A DNA stretch of 64,000 nt from Tyto alba. Its lineage: Eukaryota; Chordata; Aves; Strigiformes; Tytonidae. The stretch's first letter is position 1. Each line of letters opens with the position of its first letter. Below are positions 44,730-56,071 of this stretch, one piece after another. A program made the translations under genes and the position numbers. The stretch spans positions 16,712,698-16,776,697 of the forward strand of contig NW_024881321.1 of the NCBI RefSeq assembly GCF_018691265.1, written 5' to 3'. The notes below the pieces were generated by a model. It was not told where the DNA came from and made no database searches. It worked only from the letters and a program-made list of their open reading frames with translations.

Positions 44730-45400
44730 CAGTGTGACAGGAGTTGCTCATCTTTTTTACAGTAGACCAAAAGTAAACGCACAGTTTCAGGAAGTGGAGG
44801 ACTGGTTTCAGTGTCCATCAAAGCTCCAGGATTGATAGAAAACTCCCTAGTGAAGGTTTATTATTAAATTCTCGTGGCTGAAATACAACTCCCAAGCACA
44901 GGCTAGGCTAGGCTGAAGCAGTCTCTACCCATTACTGTTGAAGCTGTGTCTCAGTGCATGACCAAATCTTAAGTTTCACAGACAGAGTCAGCGTCAAATA
45001 AAAGGAAGCACTATTGCATAGTCCAGAGACAAGGAAACAAAGACGGGTTTCAATCCCTGCCAGTCAGCATGATTTAGCAGATATATCTAAAGCAGACTCA
45101 TCTTTCATAATGTTCATTCTTCCAATTCTTAGAAGAGATGGAACACTCATCGTGGTAATTAGGGCGCTGTAGCTGTCCTAGTGGAGTAACACAAAGATAA
45201 GCAGCTACCTTTATAGTAATTCATCAGGACAGGCCTTTTATATGTATATTCTACAATCCCACCTTTAACTTTGCGCTCTACTGGTTGTGTTACAGGTTAG
45301 TGAGATCTGTGCAGCAGCTAACCCATTTCTTTCTCCGGTGTAAGGCACAAGAATGCATGGGAAGTATGCATGTTCCCAAAAGGCAATGCCAGGAAAAATG
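44730..45400 (-). mobile_element. Possible old LTR or promoter-bearing element, boundaries unresolved
   Basis: This stretch is somewhat richer in GC and CpG than its surroundings. On the minus strand a good TATA box (TATAAAAGG, 45234-45242) lies about 375 bp upstream of an AATAAA (44857-44862), the arrangement of an LTR. I could not find matching TG...CA ends with a target-site duplication, and a plus-strand AATAAA also occurs at 44997. This is a guess from signal spacing, not from recognised family sequence. Confidence 0.25.
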
Positions 45401-48400
45401 TCCAGTCTAGTTTACACTGGGCTATAGTCTAGTTAGGGTAGAAGAATACACGGGTTCTACATATGTAAGAACTCCATTTACTGCACAGGTAATTTGGGGT
45501 GTAGTTGTCCTGAAACTACAGGCGGTGTAAAACAGCTGTGTATCTTGCTGAATCTGGATGTTTGGAGCTAACACTTCCTGCAAACTTCAAAATAGTATGT
45601 GGAAGTGTTGCCTCCAAGGAAGTTGTTTCGACAGAATAAGGATCAGAGGCCAATACGTAACAAATGCTCAGAATGCTGCAAAACACAAAAATCTGCTTTG
45701 AAGCAAGCAGCTTTAAACAAAGCTTCTAAGATTTCTCTCTCCAACAGATTTTTACTAAACCACATGCAAAAGTACTGTATGTTTAATTACTTGATATGAA
45801 GCAAATGTAACATCTGGCAAGAACTTGCATGTTGAATCATGTTTACCCTTTAGCATTTAAGCTATAGGTTTCTGGATTTTAATTTTTTTTAAAAAACAAT
45901 CTAAACCAGGAATACTGTACAGAAAAAATTCTCAGCATGTTATTTGAGGAAAGCAAATTTTAAGTGAAAACTATTTCAACAAACAAATTTGTCATTGTTT
46001 AAACAATTTGTAGAAGGCATACTTCATCTTCTAGTTAATCATTATACTCGGATCTTATTTTTCTTATGTTGGAGGTATTTAAATTAACTGTTACTGAGTG
46101 CATTGTTATTTTAATCCAGATTTTAAGTAATTTAACATCTTTGAGAGACATTAATTAAGCAATAAATGGCATGAAAGACTGACAGTGCCTATAGTGTAAC
46201 AATTTCCATAAAATACATGTCTTTAAATGAAGAATGACTGTTTTCTTACCCATTTTATAGTAAATATTAAAACAGACTTTCAGTTTGTGAAACCCGCCAG
46301 ATACATGATGCATCAGAATTATGTTCAGTGCTTCAGAAGCTAAGCAATGAAAGCATTTGAAACTAAGGATCAGAGTTCCTACATTTTCAGTTACTTAGGG
46401 GGTAGCGTGTGAACTCAATTCATGGGAAATTTTTGATTGCTCAGAAACAAGACAACCAGGCTTTAATACCAAGGATCAAAAAAAGAACCAGTGAAAACAA
46501 GATCCTTTGAGTGCCTATGTTTGAACTGGAGTCTCACAGTTTGATATATGTATGGACAGCGTATGTGCAGTCTGTAACATGACTGAATTCAATTTAGGCC
46601 TGTCTAGACTGCTGTTACTCCTTTTGTGACTCCAAGTGGCACAGTGAAGAGCAAGGAAAACTCTGTTCTGTACTTTTGTACTTAGCTTTGGGCTCTTTGG
46701 GAGTGAGGAAGCCTTAACAGCCAGACACAGTTGCAAAAGGTGAGAAAGTTAAACTGGGATTTGGACCTCATATTGAAAGAAGCATGGGGAGGATTTGAGG
46801 AACGATGCCTGACTACGAGGGTGATAGAAGAATAGAGAGAAAGAAAATCAGCAGATGCAGAGCCGGGCTATAAGATCGGAATGGAAGCTGAATAGGCTAG
46901 GAACACAGGTGAAAAGAAAAACAGATGCCCCAGGTAGAAAGAATGAAAATAGAACTGGAAATCAGGAGAAATCTGGGCTGATGCTGGGACAGAGAGGAAG
47001 GAGGGCAGGAACACTAGAGGACATGTTGGGGCTGGAAGTGGGACGTTTGCAATAGGACAGCTTAGGGAGGAAATGCCTATGGCATTTAGGTTTCTCTGCA
47101 AATTTGGCACTGAACCAAGGCACAGACATTTGTACAAATAGGAGAGTATATTTTAGTTAGTCTAAAGATCTTAGATCTGGAACTGACCCATCTGTGGAAT
47201 CAGGATGATTGCACAACTTGCAGGGTTTTTTTTCCATTTTTAAACTTAAAAATAATGTCTAAAATATATCCTGAAAAGCTTTGGACTGGTATAATCAAAT
47301 TTCCAAAATTAGAAAGTGTTGGTGTTTTGAATAATTTTGATAGGAATCTCTTTGGAAGATGTATTATTTTAATTTACTTGCTTGGCATTCTTTCCTATTA
47401 ACAAGCATAATACTAGGATTTGCTGCTTCTTGAATGCTTAATTTTACAAATGTATTCTCTTCTAATGTACTTCATTGTTCAATTTCACTTTTGAGAAGTG
47501 CTGCTGTACATCTTGGGTTTTGTCAATGGGATAGACAGTGGTAAAAAAGAGAGTCTTTCTGTTAGGTAAAAACAGATTAGAGTTGCTATCTCAGTACTCA
47601 TGGGATGCTTATAAGAAGTTGTAAATGTTAAGTGAGATTACAGACATACATGGTAGAAATCTTTGAATATCACTACTAGATTAGGCCGTGCTGGGTGTGT
47701 TTTGTAGTTCCTACATTCAGAAAACAATGTGCTGCCATACTTTCTTCAGTATACAGACTATATTTTATCATGAAATCTTCCAATTTACTCATTATGTGCA
47801 GATTTTGAAAAGTTGTTATATCGTTATCCACCACTTACAAAAACAGACTCCTCTGAAAAAATCTTAAAACCATTCTTACAAACCAGAGTTATAGTCCCTC
47901 TCTGAATATTCTGTCTTCAACTTTACTCTAGAAATAACCTTTTTGATAACCATTGTGTCACTCTGCTTTAGCAGACTTCAGGCATTATTGACTGGTCATC
48001 CAAATGGCACAGAGACGTAATGAAGTTGAGCCCTCATTCCAGATGGTTCTTACATGTCGGATTTTGTCCGTATTTTTCATTACCTCAATCTGTAATTTCG
48101 CTTTCATTCCCAACCCTCATTCTTCTGTGAGACAAAAACCTCTACTCTTTCACTATATCAAGTTTGGTAAAATTTCTTGATGGAGAAAAATCCTGCACAC
48201 CCACATTCCACCATTTTTTTCCATAATACTAATATCAAAGCATAGGGTGGTTTTAGTCTCTTTTGTTTTCCCTTAGAGACCATTTAGGCAGTTTAAGGAA
48301 TGTATTTTGACATTGTATTACATGACTCTGTACACACATGCACACACACTTGTGCTGAAATAGTAGCCAAGAAAGCAGAGATACTATCTGGCCAAGTAAA

Positions 48401-49789
48401 AGCAAATATTGCAAAGAAACTCTGGAGCTACAGTGGAGGAGTTACTAGTGAGCTCAACAGTTCAGTAAGGTCAAAAGGAAACTGACCCTTTGTAACCTTA
48501 CCAGTACAAAACAGATCATGTACATGTTAGCTAGTTCAAGTTTCCAAAATAAAGTACAAAACAAAGTTTTTTCTGAAGTTACTGTTCATGTTTGCATTGA
48601 TAAGCATGCTCTGAAAGCACCTAGCTGATTGAGTAGACTTATAAAACCATCAGAGAACTACAGACTTCTCAGGAAAGTATAGAAAGTAGGTACAGAAAAG
48701 TATGCATAGCCTATGGTTATGTATGTTCCCAGTGTGTAAGTTCTGTACAGAACAGATCATTGAACTTCAGCCTAATTTAAGGTCTGAAGTTGTGTACAAG
48801 AATGCATTGCCATTTACTTTGTGTAAAGGCAGAAGATATGAATTCATTGTTGAAAGTCAATAACTATGACTTGTAGATAAATTTCATTTTTGTGTTGCGT
48901 TGCACATCAGTTGGTTGGATGACATGTATCATTGTGAAGACTTACTCATTTGGGAACAAAACAGTCTTCCCAGGATTGTAAACAATGTGTACAGCAAAAC
49001 AGATTTAGTGTCATGTCTGCAGCCAATCATGTACAAAGTGTGGAGAATGTGAGTGCTGAAACTATTTTTGTTTGGTAAAATGAGAATAGGAACATACAGT
49101 CAGGGAACAGTGATGAAATCCTTAGAGTATCAGCACTTGAAAAGCAATCCTCGAGCAAAATTGACAGCAGCAGTGAATAACCAGATAGATAATTGTCATT
49201 TTAGCAGTTTGAGTGCTGTAACTGTTTCAGAACTGTCATACTATTGAAAAAGAAAATTGTTTTAAAAAGAATGGCCTTTTCATGAGCTTAGTAGGCAGAA
49301 GTTCCAATCTGTCCTCATGCAGCCTGTGTGGGAACAGTCTAATTCATGCAGTGGACTGTTTACTCATACACGGGAGTCTACAGAGTGATTATAAAAGGCA
49401 TCATAATGACACCTGTTTGTTCTGTTCAAGTTAATTCCAGTGGAAATTGCTTCCTCTTTGTGTCTTAGAAACATTCCTACATCTGAAATCCTAGGGGAAA
49501 ATATTTGAAGTAATCCCCTTGTTTTTGTTAAACACTCTCAATCCCCCCTAAAGATCAGGTGCTAAATAGGATGGAATTGTGTTACAACTGCAATTTGACA
49601 AATGACAGCTAACATAACAGCCATGCTGGGTTAGAGTAAAGGTTTATCTGGCATTCTAACAATTTGTTGTTAAGTGATTTCTGTGTGAAAAGTACCATGT
49701 TGCAATTAATTCTTGTCAAAGGATTTCTCTGCTGTTTGATACTGAGTTTGATAGTCTCAAGTAAGTTTAGTTTTACCATCCAAAGCATC

Positions 49790-50560
49790 TTATGGTAAGG
49801 AATTTCACAACTTTCATGTGTGAAGAATGACTTCTACTTGTTTTCATTCTGTGTCTGATGATTTATAGATGCCTTCTCATTTATCTGTTGGAAAATACAG
49901 TTGATTCCTTTTCTCATTCTCCGTGCCACTCATGTTAGAGGCCTCTCTTGTTTCTTCCTCTTCCTTATACCATTTCTTTGCGAAGCTGTAGAGTCCTAGC
50001 TTGATTAAATAATTTCTTCCACACAGTGCAACTGTATAAATGCACAATGTTGCTGGTTGTCAGAGGTAATCCTTATTACCCTTCTCTGATGCTTTACCAG
50101 TTCTGTTGTATCCCTTGTAAAGTGAGATACTAGAACAGTAGTCAGCACTCGGTGTACTGGCAGCAGCATGGAATTGTAAAGTGACATGGTGATTTCTGTA
50201 TTTTCTCTATTGCTTTCACAGTAATTCCCAAAATGTCAGGTTTGACCATTATTTAAAGCTGAGCCAAAGTTTTCATTGATTTATCTAGTATAACCCCAAG
50301 ATCTCACTTGTGAATGAAAATAGTCAGCTAGGGGTTCATTATTTTATGTATATGGTTAATATCATTTTTACAACCTGTGATTTACTTTCTATAGATCTCC
50401 TTTGAATTTCACTTGTTATTTAATGCTAAGATTCATAAGGTTTTCTACTGTTCTTCATATCACCCTCATTTTCTACATTCCAGTAGTTTAGTATTCTATC
50501 AGCAAAGTTTTTTACCCCTCTTTTTTGAGATTGCCTGTTAAGTATGAATAGAATGAATGA
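49790..50560 (-). mobile_element. Ancient CR1/L3-type LINE remnant, antisense
   Basis: Blocks such as 'CCCCAAGATCTCACTTGTGA' (near 50293), a 'GGGGTTCATTATTTTATGTA' region (near 50331) and the following 'CATTTTTACAACCTGTGATT' keep the order of the complement of the 3' ORF2 region of old CR1/L3 LINEs known across amniotes. It is heavily diverged, without an open frame. The family call rests on remembered consensus and is uncertain; limits are approximate. Confidence 0.5.
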
Positions 50561-51220
50561 AGTCTACTTCTAAGTGCAATATTATTTATCTGTCACCTAT
50601 AATTGCCTTATAGTGATATTCTCAAAAATATGCTTAATTTCTGCTTTTTCAGAAGGACCTGTGGTTCTGAATGACTGTGGAAATTAATACACCACTGTAG
50701 TCTGACATTTCTTCATATCTTTGGGTATTGGAAAAAGCATTGTAGCTGATATTCACACTATCCCGAGGGGTGTGCCATTGGTATCACTGATGTCTAATAC
50801 CACTTCTCCCTATCACATGTGATGTGGTGGTGAAAACAGAAGACAACATCTCCATACTATCTCTTCCAACAAAAGACTTCACTGTCTTCAGTGTCGATAC
50901 ACAGGACGTGTACTGAGAAGGAGATTCACATTGATCTAACATTTAAAAAAAATAAGGCATATTGTAAGGTCATTGTCATTTGATTGTACATTAACCACAT
51001 TTTCAGAAAATCCATGGACTGAGTTTTCCATATACTGTGTTTTGTTATCATTATAGCATTGAATTTTACTGAAGACACTTCAAATACAGGTTACAATAGT
51101 TGCATAGATAATCATACTAATACTTATTGAACTCCGAGAAATACTCTATTCATTTCTGAAATTGATACCTATAATGAACAGAATTAGCATGTATTCTGTT
51201 TATTTTTAAATCATCAAAAC

Positions 51221-51248
51221 TTTTTTCTTTTTTTTTTTTTTTTCTTTT
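51221..51248 (+). promoter_or_regulatory. PIBF1: Exceptionally strong polypyrimidine tract at the acceptor of the 36-kb intron
   Basis: Apart from the acceptor AG, the 28 bases before exon 51251 are all pyrimidine, almost all T. The other acceptors in this gene have short, interrupted tracts. A long U-rich tract would favour U2AF binding and may help define the exon after a very long intron; that role is inference. Confidence 0.7.
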
Positions 51249-51250
51249 AG

Positions 51251-51416
51251 GTATAGACAAATGCAGCTTGGCACAGAAAGTAAAGTAGCTGAACTTCTTC
51301 ACCAAAGTAAGTTAAAGTCCTTTGAAAGTGAACATGTTCAACTTATGCAACAAGAAACAGCTAAGAATCTTTCACAATGCCAAATGGAATGTGAGAAATA
51401 TCAGAGAAAGCTGGAG
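51251..51416 (+). CDS. PIBF1: PIBF1 coding exon 5 of 8 in window (about residues 442-496)
   Basis: The acceptor is CTTTTAG|G after a pure pyrimidine tract and the donor is GGAG|GTATGT. One base completes the split glutamine, then 55 codons follow, ending in phase 0. The peptide [20 protein letters not shown] continues into [10 protein letters not shown] and ends [10 protein letters not shown], matching family members over its whole length. It is coiled coil, rich in Glu, Gln and Lys. Reading into the intron adds 15 residues before TAG at 51462-51464. An antisense LTR begins 511 bp downstream. Confidence 0.97.
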
Positions 51417-51927
51417 GTATGTTATATAAAGAGACACTTTAGGGGGCGTTACATTGTTACGTAGTTGTTTTCAATTAGAATGTAAAATGGAAAAGCTTGG
51501 GGGAAAAATAACAAAGAACATACATGGCTGAATTAGTATCTCCACCAAATTCTGCTGAAGCAGAATCCAATGACAAAGCTTACTAAGTTTGACCAGTTCA
51601 GTGGAAAACAAGACTTAGAGGAGTGGAAGAAGGCAAGATAATCTCTTATGGGGAGATGTTGAAGACAGTACCTAATTCATGTGAGGTATATATATGCTTG
51701 TATCACAAAGCTGCTTATATCAGTATATGTGATTACTGCAGGGAAAGAAGACCAGAACAATTATGGTCAATTCAATATCATTATTAAAAACTAGGATTTG
51801 TAATAGCATTGTTACATAATAAAAATACTTCTTATTGATACACAATTCTGGAATAAATTTTTACAGCTAAAGGAATTAAGGAGAGCATGATGTATATAGC
51901 ATTGGAAAAACCTAACACTGCTAATCC

Positions 51928-52825
51928 TGTCGTGGTTGGTTGACACTGGCCAGCTGCCAGACACCCACCCAGCCACTCTCTCACTCCCCCTTTCCAGGAA
52001 GATTGGGGGTGGGTGGTAAATAAGATGAAAAAGCTCATGGGTTGTTATAAAGATAGAGAGATCACTTAACAGTTGCCATCATGGGCAAAACAGACTTGAT
52101 CTGGGGAAAATTAATTTTCCTTATTAACAGCTGAAATAGATTTGGATGTTGTGAAACAAAGACATAAGCTAAAGCATCTTTCCCCACCCCTTTCTCTTCT
52201 GGGTTTAACTTCCCTCCTTCATTTCTGACTCCTCTACCTCCCCCTCCCCGAGCAGTACAGGGAGGGGTGGGGAATGGGGGTTGCAGTCAGTCCAGATCAA
52301 CTCTTCTCTGCTGTTCATTCCTCCTCATACTTTACTCTGCTCCATTGTGGATCCTCCATGGGCTGCATCTTCCTTCAGGAGAAAATCTGCTTCTACTTGG
52401 GCTCTCCACAGGTTGCAGTTCCTTCAGGGCATGTCCACCTGCTCCAGTATGGGGTCCTCCATGGGCTGCAGTGTGGATATCTGGTCTGGTGTGGTCTTTC
52501 ATGGTCAGCAGAAGGACAACCTGCTTCACCATGGTCTTCTTCACAGGCTGCAAGGGAATCTCTGTTCTGGCACCTGGAGCACCTCCTCCTCTCACCTTGG
52601 TGTCTGCATTAAGGCTGTTTCTCACAGTTTTTTCCCTCACTCCTTACTTCCATGCAGCATTTTTGCCCTTTCTTAAATATGTTTTCCCCTGAGGTGCCCC
52701 CACCCCGGTGGAGGGGCCGAGCCGTGCCCTGCGGTGGGTGGGTTGGAGCTGGAACCAGCTGTGTCCCCTCCCCTCACAGGGGCTGCCCCACAGCCCCCAC
52801 CATGCCTGCACCCGGGCACCCGCAC
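51928..52825 (-). mobile_element. Solo LTR-like element related to the one at 19754, antisense
   Basis: It begins TGTCGTGGTTGG, the same start as the LTR at 19754, and shares several blocks in the same order: CACTTAACAG, a run of pyrimidines followed by CTCTACCTCC and GGGAATGGGGG, repeated TCC(T/A)CCATGGGCTGCA-type units, a 'CACCTTGGTGT' block and CTTAAATA (52672-52679), the TATA-like box on the minus strand. The right edge near 52818-52825 (CCGGGCACCCGCA) is uncertain, and I find no target-site duplication of the left flank AATCC. It is older than, or differently bounded from, the first copy. The overlapping plus-strand open frames (52267-52692) are GC-rich artefacts of the LTR. Confidence 0.75.
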
Positions 52826-52829
52826 TGAA

Positions 52830-53130
52830 TGAACCTATTTACATAGAGTTGAATTACTTGGACCCATTTGTCTATACAAGCTTCAAATTTATTATCTTTC
52901 AAACGTGTACTTTCGAAAACGTATCATATCCTGTTCGCTTATTTCGGTATTGGAAATGTGTCGAGTATTCAGGGGAGCAAACTTGTATTAAAACAAAATT
53001 TCTTCACCTGTGCAAACTTAGTCCCAAAATCATATCACTGAGTCAAATTTGCGAGATTTAAGTGCGATTTGCAGTGTATGTCTAAAACAAATGTCAGGAT
53101 ACAAACAGGACAGGATAGTATAAAAGCTTT
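52830..53130. other. CpG-dense AT-rich patch of unknown origin, with TATAAAAG motif
   Basis: Between about 52900 and 53070 there are eight CpG dinucleotides in only moderately GC sequence (for example TTCGAAAACG and TTCGGTAT). That is unusual for neutral bird intron, where CpG is depleted. A TATAAAAG motif follows at 53119-53126. An open frame runs in from the LTR to 53061, but I recognise no protein. It could be a young insertion, a remnant of the neighbouring retroviral element, or a small regulatory region. Confidence 0.4.
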
Positions 53131-54825
53131 TTTCCAAGTGCCAGATATGGCAGCTCTATTGTTTTGGGGAAGGATGCTGTTCTTCAAGTCCCTGCATTTC
53201 TGGTGCTGGACCCGCCTAAGGTGTTTACGAAAAGGAACTATAGAGTGGAAGCAGAATTAGAGTTTTAGATAAAATGTAATTTCTTGTTCTGTCTGTATTG
53301 GGACATTCAGATCCTAGCTAATGAGGCTAGTTGTTGTCACGAGCACTGGTAGTACCAGTTTCACTAGACTTTGAGGTTGCTAAACAGATTTTTAGTTGCA
53401 CGGACACGTCTAAACCTTGAGAAGATAGTTAAATTTGAGTTGTATTTCCATTTTCTTTGTGAATATTTGGTTGATCCGGTAACATCTTGAATATTTGCCA
53501 TTCAATTCTGCTAACACTTTTGGAACTTCCTTTTCCCTCTAAAGAGAGGGAACACTTCAAAACCAGTACTCTGGCATTAAGAAATGTTCTTGCAGAATTT
53601 AAATATTTGATGTCTGAAGCTTTTACTTTTGTTCCTTTCTACTGAATTCTTATTTTTTAATTTCCTTTCTTATATATAGTATCAATGTACTGAGTTTTTT
53701 CTTACCCTTCTTACATGATTTTGATCTTAATGAATAGTATAATCACTAATATCTTGAGGCTCAGCTACAGCTGCTTTGTGAACCAACTCTTGTTTTGATT
53801 TGAATTTCAGCACAGTTTCTGTTATGCATGCTAAAATGAGAAAACAGAGGGTTTATATATTGCCAAATTGTAACCTATACATTTATGCTTCTGTGACACT
53901 AGACCAATCTTTTTATATTCAGGTGGCTTGCTTCTCTAAGCATTGTGCTTTCTTTTGTGTTTTTGACAGTGAATTTGGAATTACTGCTGTATCCACTGTG
54001 CATAAATTTTGGTATCTTAAGATCTATATTCCATTGTGACCTTGAATGTTTGGGATTTTTATTTGGGAAGTTAGTATTAAACTTAGCTGCAGTACTACTT
54101 GGTTATTACTTTACTTGTTTTGGTCAGATCTTTTTCTGTGAAGGTTGTAGATTACTTACCAAAAATTTGCTTCCTCCAGTTGGTTTTATAATATTTAATG
54201 TTGTTTTCTATTTTCAGGTACAATATCAATCTTTAATTCTTACACGGACCTTCATAACTTTTACTTCTGAATATGTGCTTTTTTGTTTAAACTTTGTGGA
54301 TTAAGTATTTACATTAGTCCTGAATAATAATAGCATATTACCTTTCAGTAATAAGTAAATAATAAGAATCTGATATGTTTTAAATATCAAATTTTTATAT
54401 TCAAACATTTACCATTCTTTAAAAGAATCTTCTTTTTAAATTGATAGCTGAAATCTGAATCCAGTTAAAGCAACAAAAATAAATGCATTTACCTGGTTTG
54501 ACTGCTACGTAATAATTTTTTAGCTGTTACCATGCTTTTCCTAACTCCCCTTTAAAATTCCTGTATCTTTTTCAGAGAGAAACTCTTAGAATTACCGTGC
54601 CTTAGGAGATGGGCGTAGGTGATATGACCTGAGAGTGTAATCTGTGCAAGAAAATACACTTGAAAAAAACCCCTGTGTTTTAAAGTATTTTAATCTTTTC
54701 TGTGCAAAAGTTACATCAAATATTTAGCATCATACTACTAAGCATTTTTCATGTATTATATTTTGCCTCATTCATAAAAAGCTATAATGCTGAATCCCTC
54801 ATCTTTCTGTTATTCACTCTCACAG

Positions 54826-54976
54826 GTGCTTACTAAGGAATTTTATAGTCTTCAGTCTTCTAGTGAAACACGTATTATTGAACTTCAAACACAGAATTCT
54901 GAGTTTCAAGCAAGGCTAGATACTTATGAAAAACTTGAAAAAGAGCTTGATGAGATAATATTGCAGACTGCAGAAA
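54826..54976 (+). CDS. PIBF1: PIBF1 coding exon 6 of 8 in window (about residues 497-547)
   Basis: The acceptor is CTCTCACAG|G and the donor is GAAA|GTAAGT. The exon has 50 codons plus one base, ending in phase 1. The peptide [20 protein letters not shown] continues through the conserved [15 protein letters not shown] to ILQTAE. It is coiled coil with regular leucines. The codon split with the next exon is A|TG, methionine, where the human protein has isoleucine as I recall it. Intron retention would add SKFCHK and stop. Confidence 0.97.
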
Positions 54977-56033
54977 GTAAGTTCTGTCACAAATGATATT
55001 GTAACTGTAGGTGTTTCTGGCATTATGACAAGATGTCTTGTTTCTCATGGCACTTGAAAAGTATTACAGTACCTCTCATTCTCTCTCCTTATGCCTGATA
55101 ATTAAGATGCAATAATTATTATGATAGAAAATATTAATGACAGGTTTCTAAGTGTATTTGTAAATAAATATCAAATAAGCATGAACTTATATGGATATTA
55201 AAAATCATATCAGTGTTTCTTTTTTCCCTCATTTCTCTTTTCCTTATTCTAGTCATCCACTATAATTAGACACATTTTTTTAGGATTCTCCTACTATTTA
55301 AGCATATTTTAAATACCAGGAAACCCTCTTTGTTGACAGACAATTATAGGTTTCATAATACAGTACAGTGATTAATGTGAATTTTTGAATAAATTGAGGG
55401 GGGGAAAGCTCTTCCTTGTGTTGAATTAATAATAAGTAGATATTAAGTAGTTGCTTGTGGCAGATCAGTCTGTTCCAAGTATTAAACCCTGGATTAAAGT
55501 CAGGCCTGATTACTCTTGAAAATTTTTGTCTCTGTTTGTCAAAAATAACAATATCTGATCTCAAACACAGCAAAATTTCTGTGAAATCTCTATTGATTTG
55601 ATTCTTAGCTTAAATGAATCCATAAAGCAAATAATTTTTAATTTGAAAACAAGACTCTAACCTTGAAGTCTTTCAGCCTGTATGTAAACAGAGCAGGACA
55701 TTTCAAGCTTTCAAACTAATTATTGTGTCTTCTTGGCATTTTCTTTTTAATTGCTACTCCAAAGAATAATCAAAATTTATAAATAATGTTTTTGAGGTAG
55801 AAGGTTGTTGCATAAGCTTTACATAACAATAATGTAGAAAAAAGTATGTATTACTGGGATGCAGTGGTGTCTGGATATCTTTAGTAATTAGACTGGACGT
55901 ACTTTATTAATTGTATACATTGCAGATTGTACTTGTTAGAATGGCATAACTACCCAAAGGTTCCAGTCTGACCATGAGCACATTTGCTATAAACATGCTT
56001 ATGTTTTAGTCGGTAACATGGTTTTTTTTCAAA

Positions 56034-56038
<5 letters not shown>

Positions 56039-56067
<29 letters not shown>
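56039..56067. repeat. (AT)n microsatellite, about 14 units
   Basis: An uninterrupted AT dinucleotide repeat follows GTAC and runs into AAAA. It can form cruciform structure and is likely length-variable. Confidence 0.92.

Positions 56068-56071
<4 letters not shown>

Larger units (their letters stand above)
51417..54825 (+). other. PIBF1: PIBF1 intron, 3.4 kb
   Basis: This intron contains an antisense LTR (51928 to about 52825) and, right after it, an AT-rich but CpG-dense patch (about 52830-53130) with a TATAAAAG motif. From 53480 to 54825 I see only AT-rich sequence; the open frame at 53945-54304 is T-rich and hydrophobic by composition and matches no protein I know. Confidence 0.85.

Noticed and set aside
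46790..47060. Purine-rich block with frames on both strands
   Set aside because: Composition bias explains the frames; no splice sites, repeat family or protein match recognised.
52267..52692. Three overlapping plus-strand frames of 112-141 codons
   Set aside because: Same explanation: GC- and pyrimidine-rich LTR sequence with all frames open.
53538..53561. Short hairpin TTCCCTCT / AGAGGGAA
   Set aside because: Only 8 bp of stem; expected by chance several times in 64 kb.
53945..54304. 119-codon hydrophobic plus-strand frame
   Set aside because: Phenylalanine/leucine-rich because of T-rich sequence; not a membrane-protein gene I can support.
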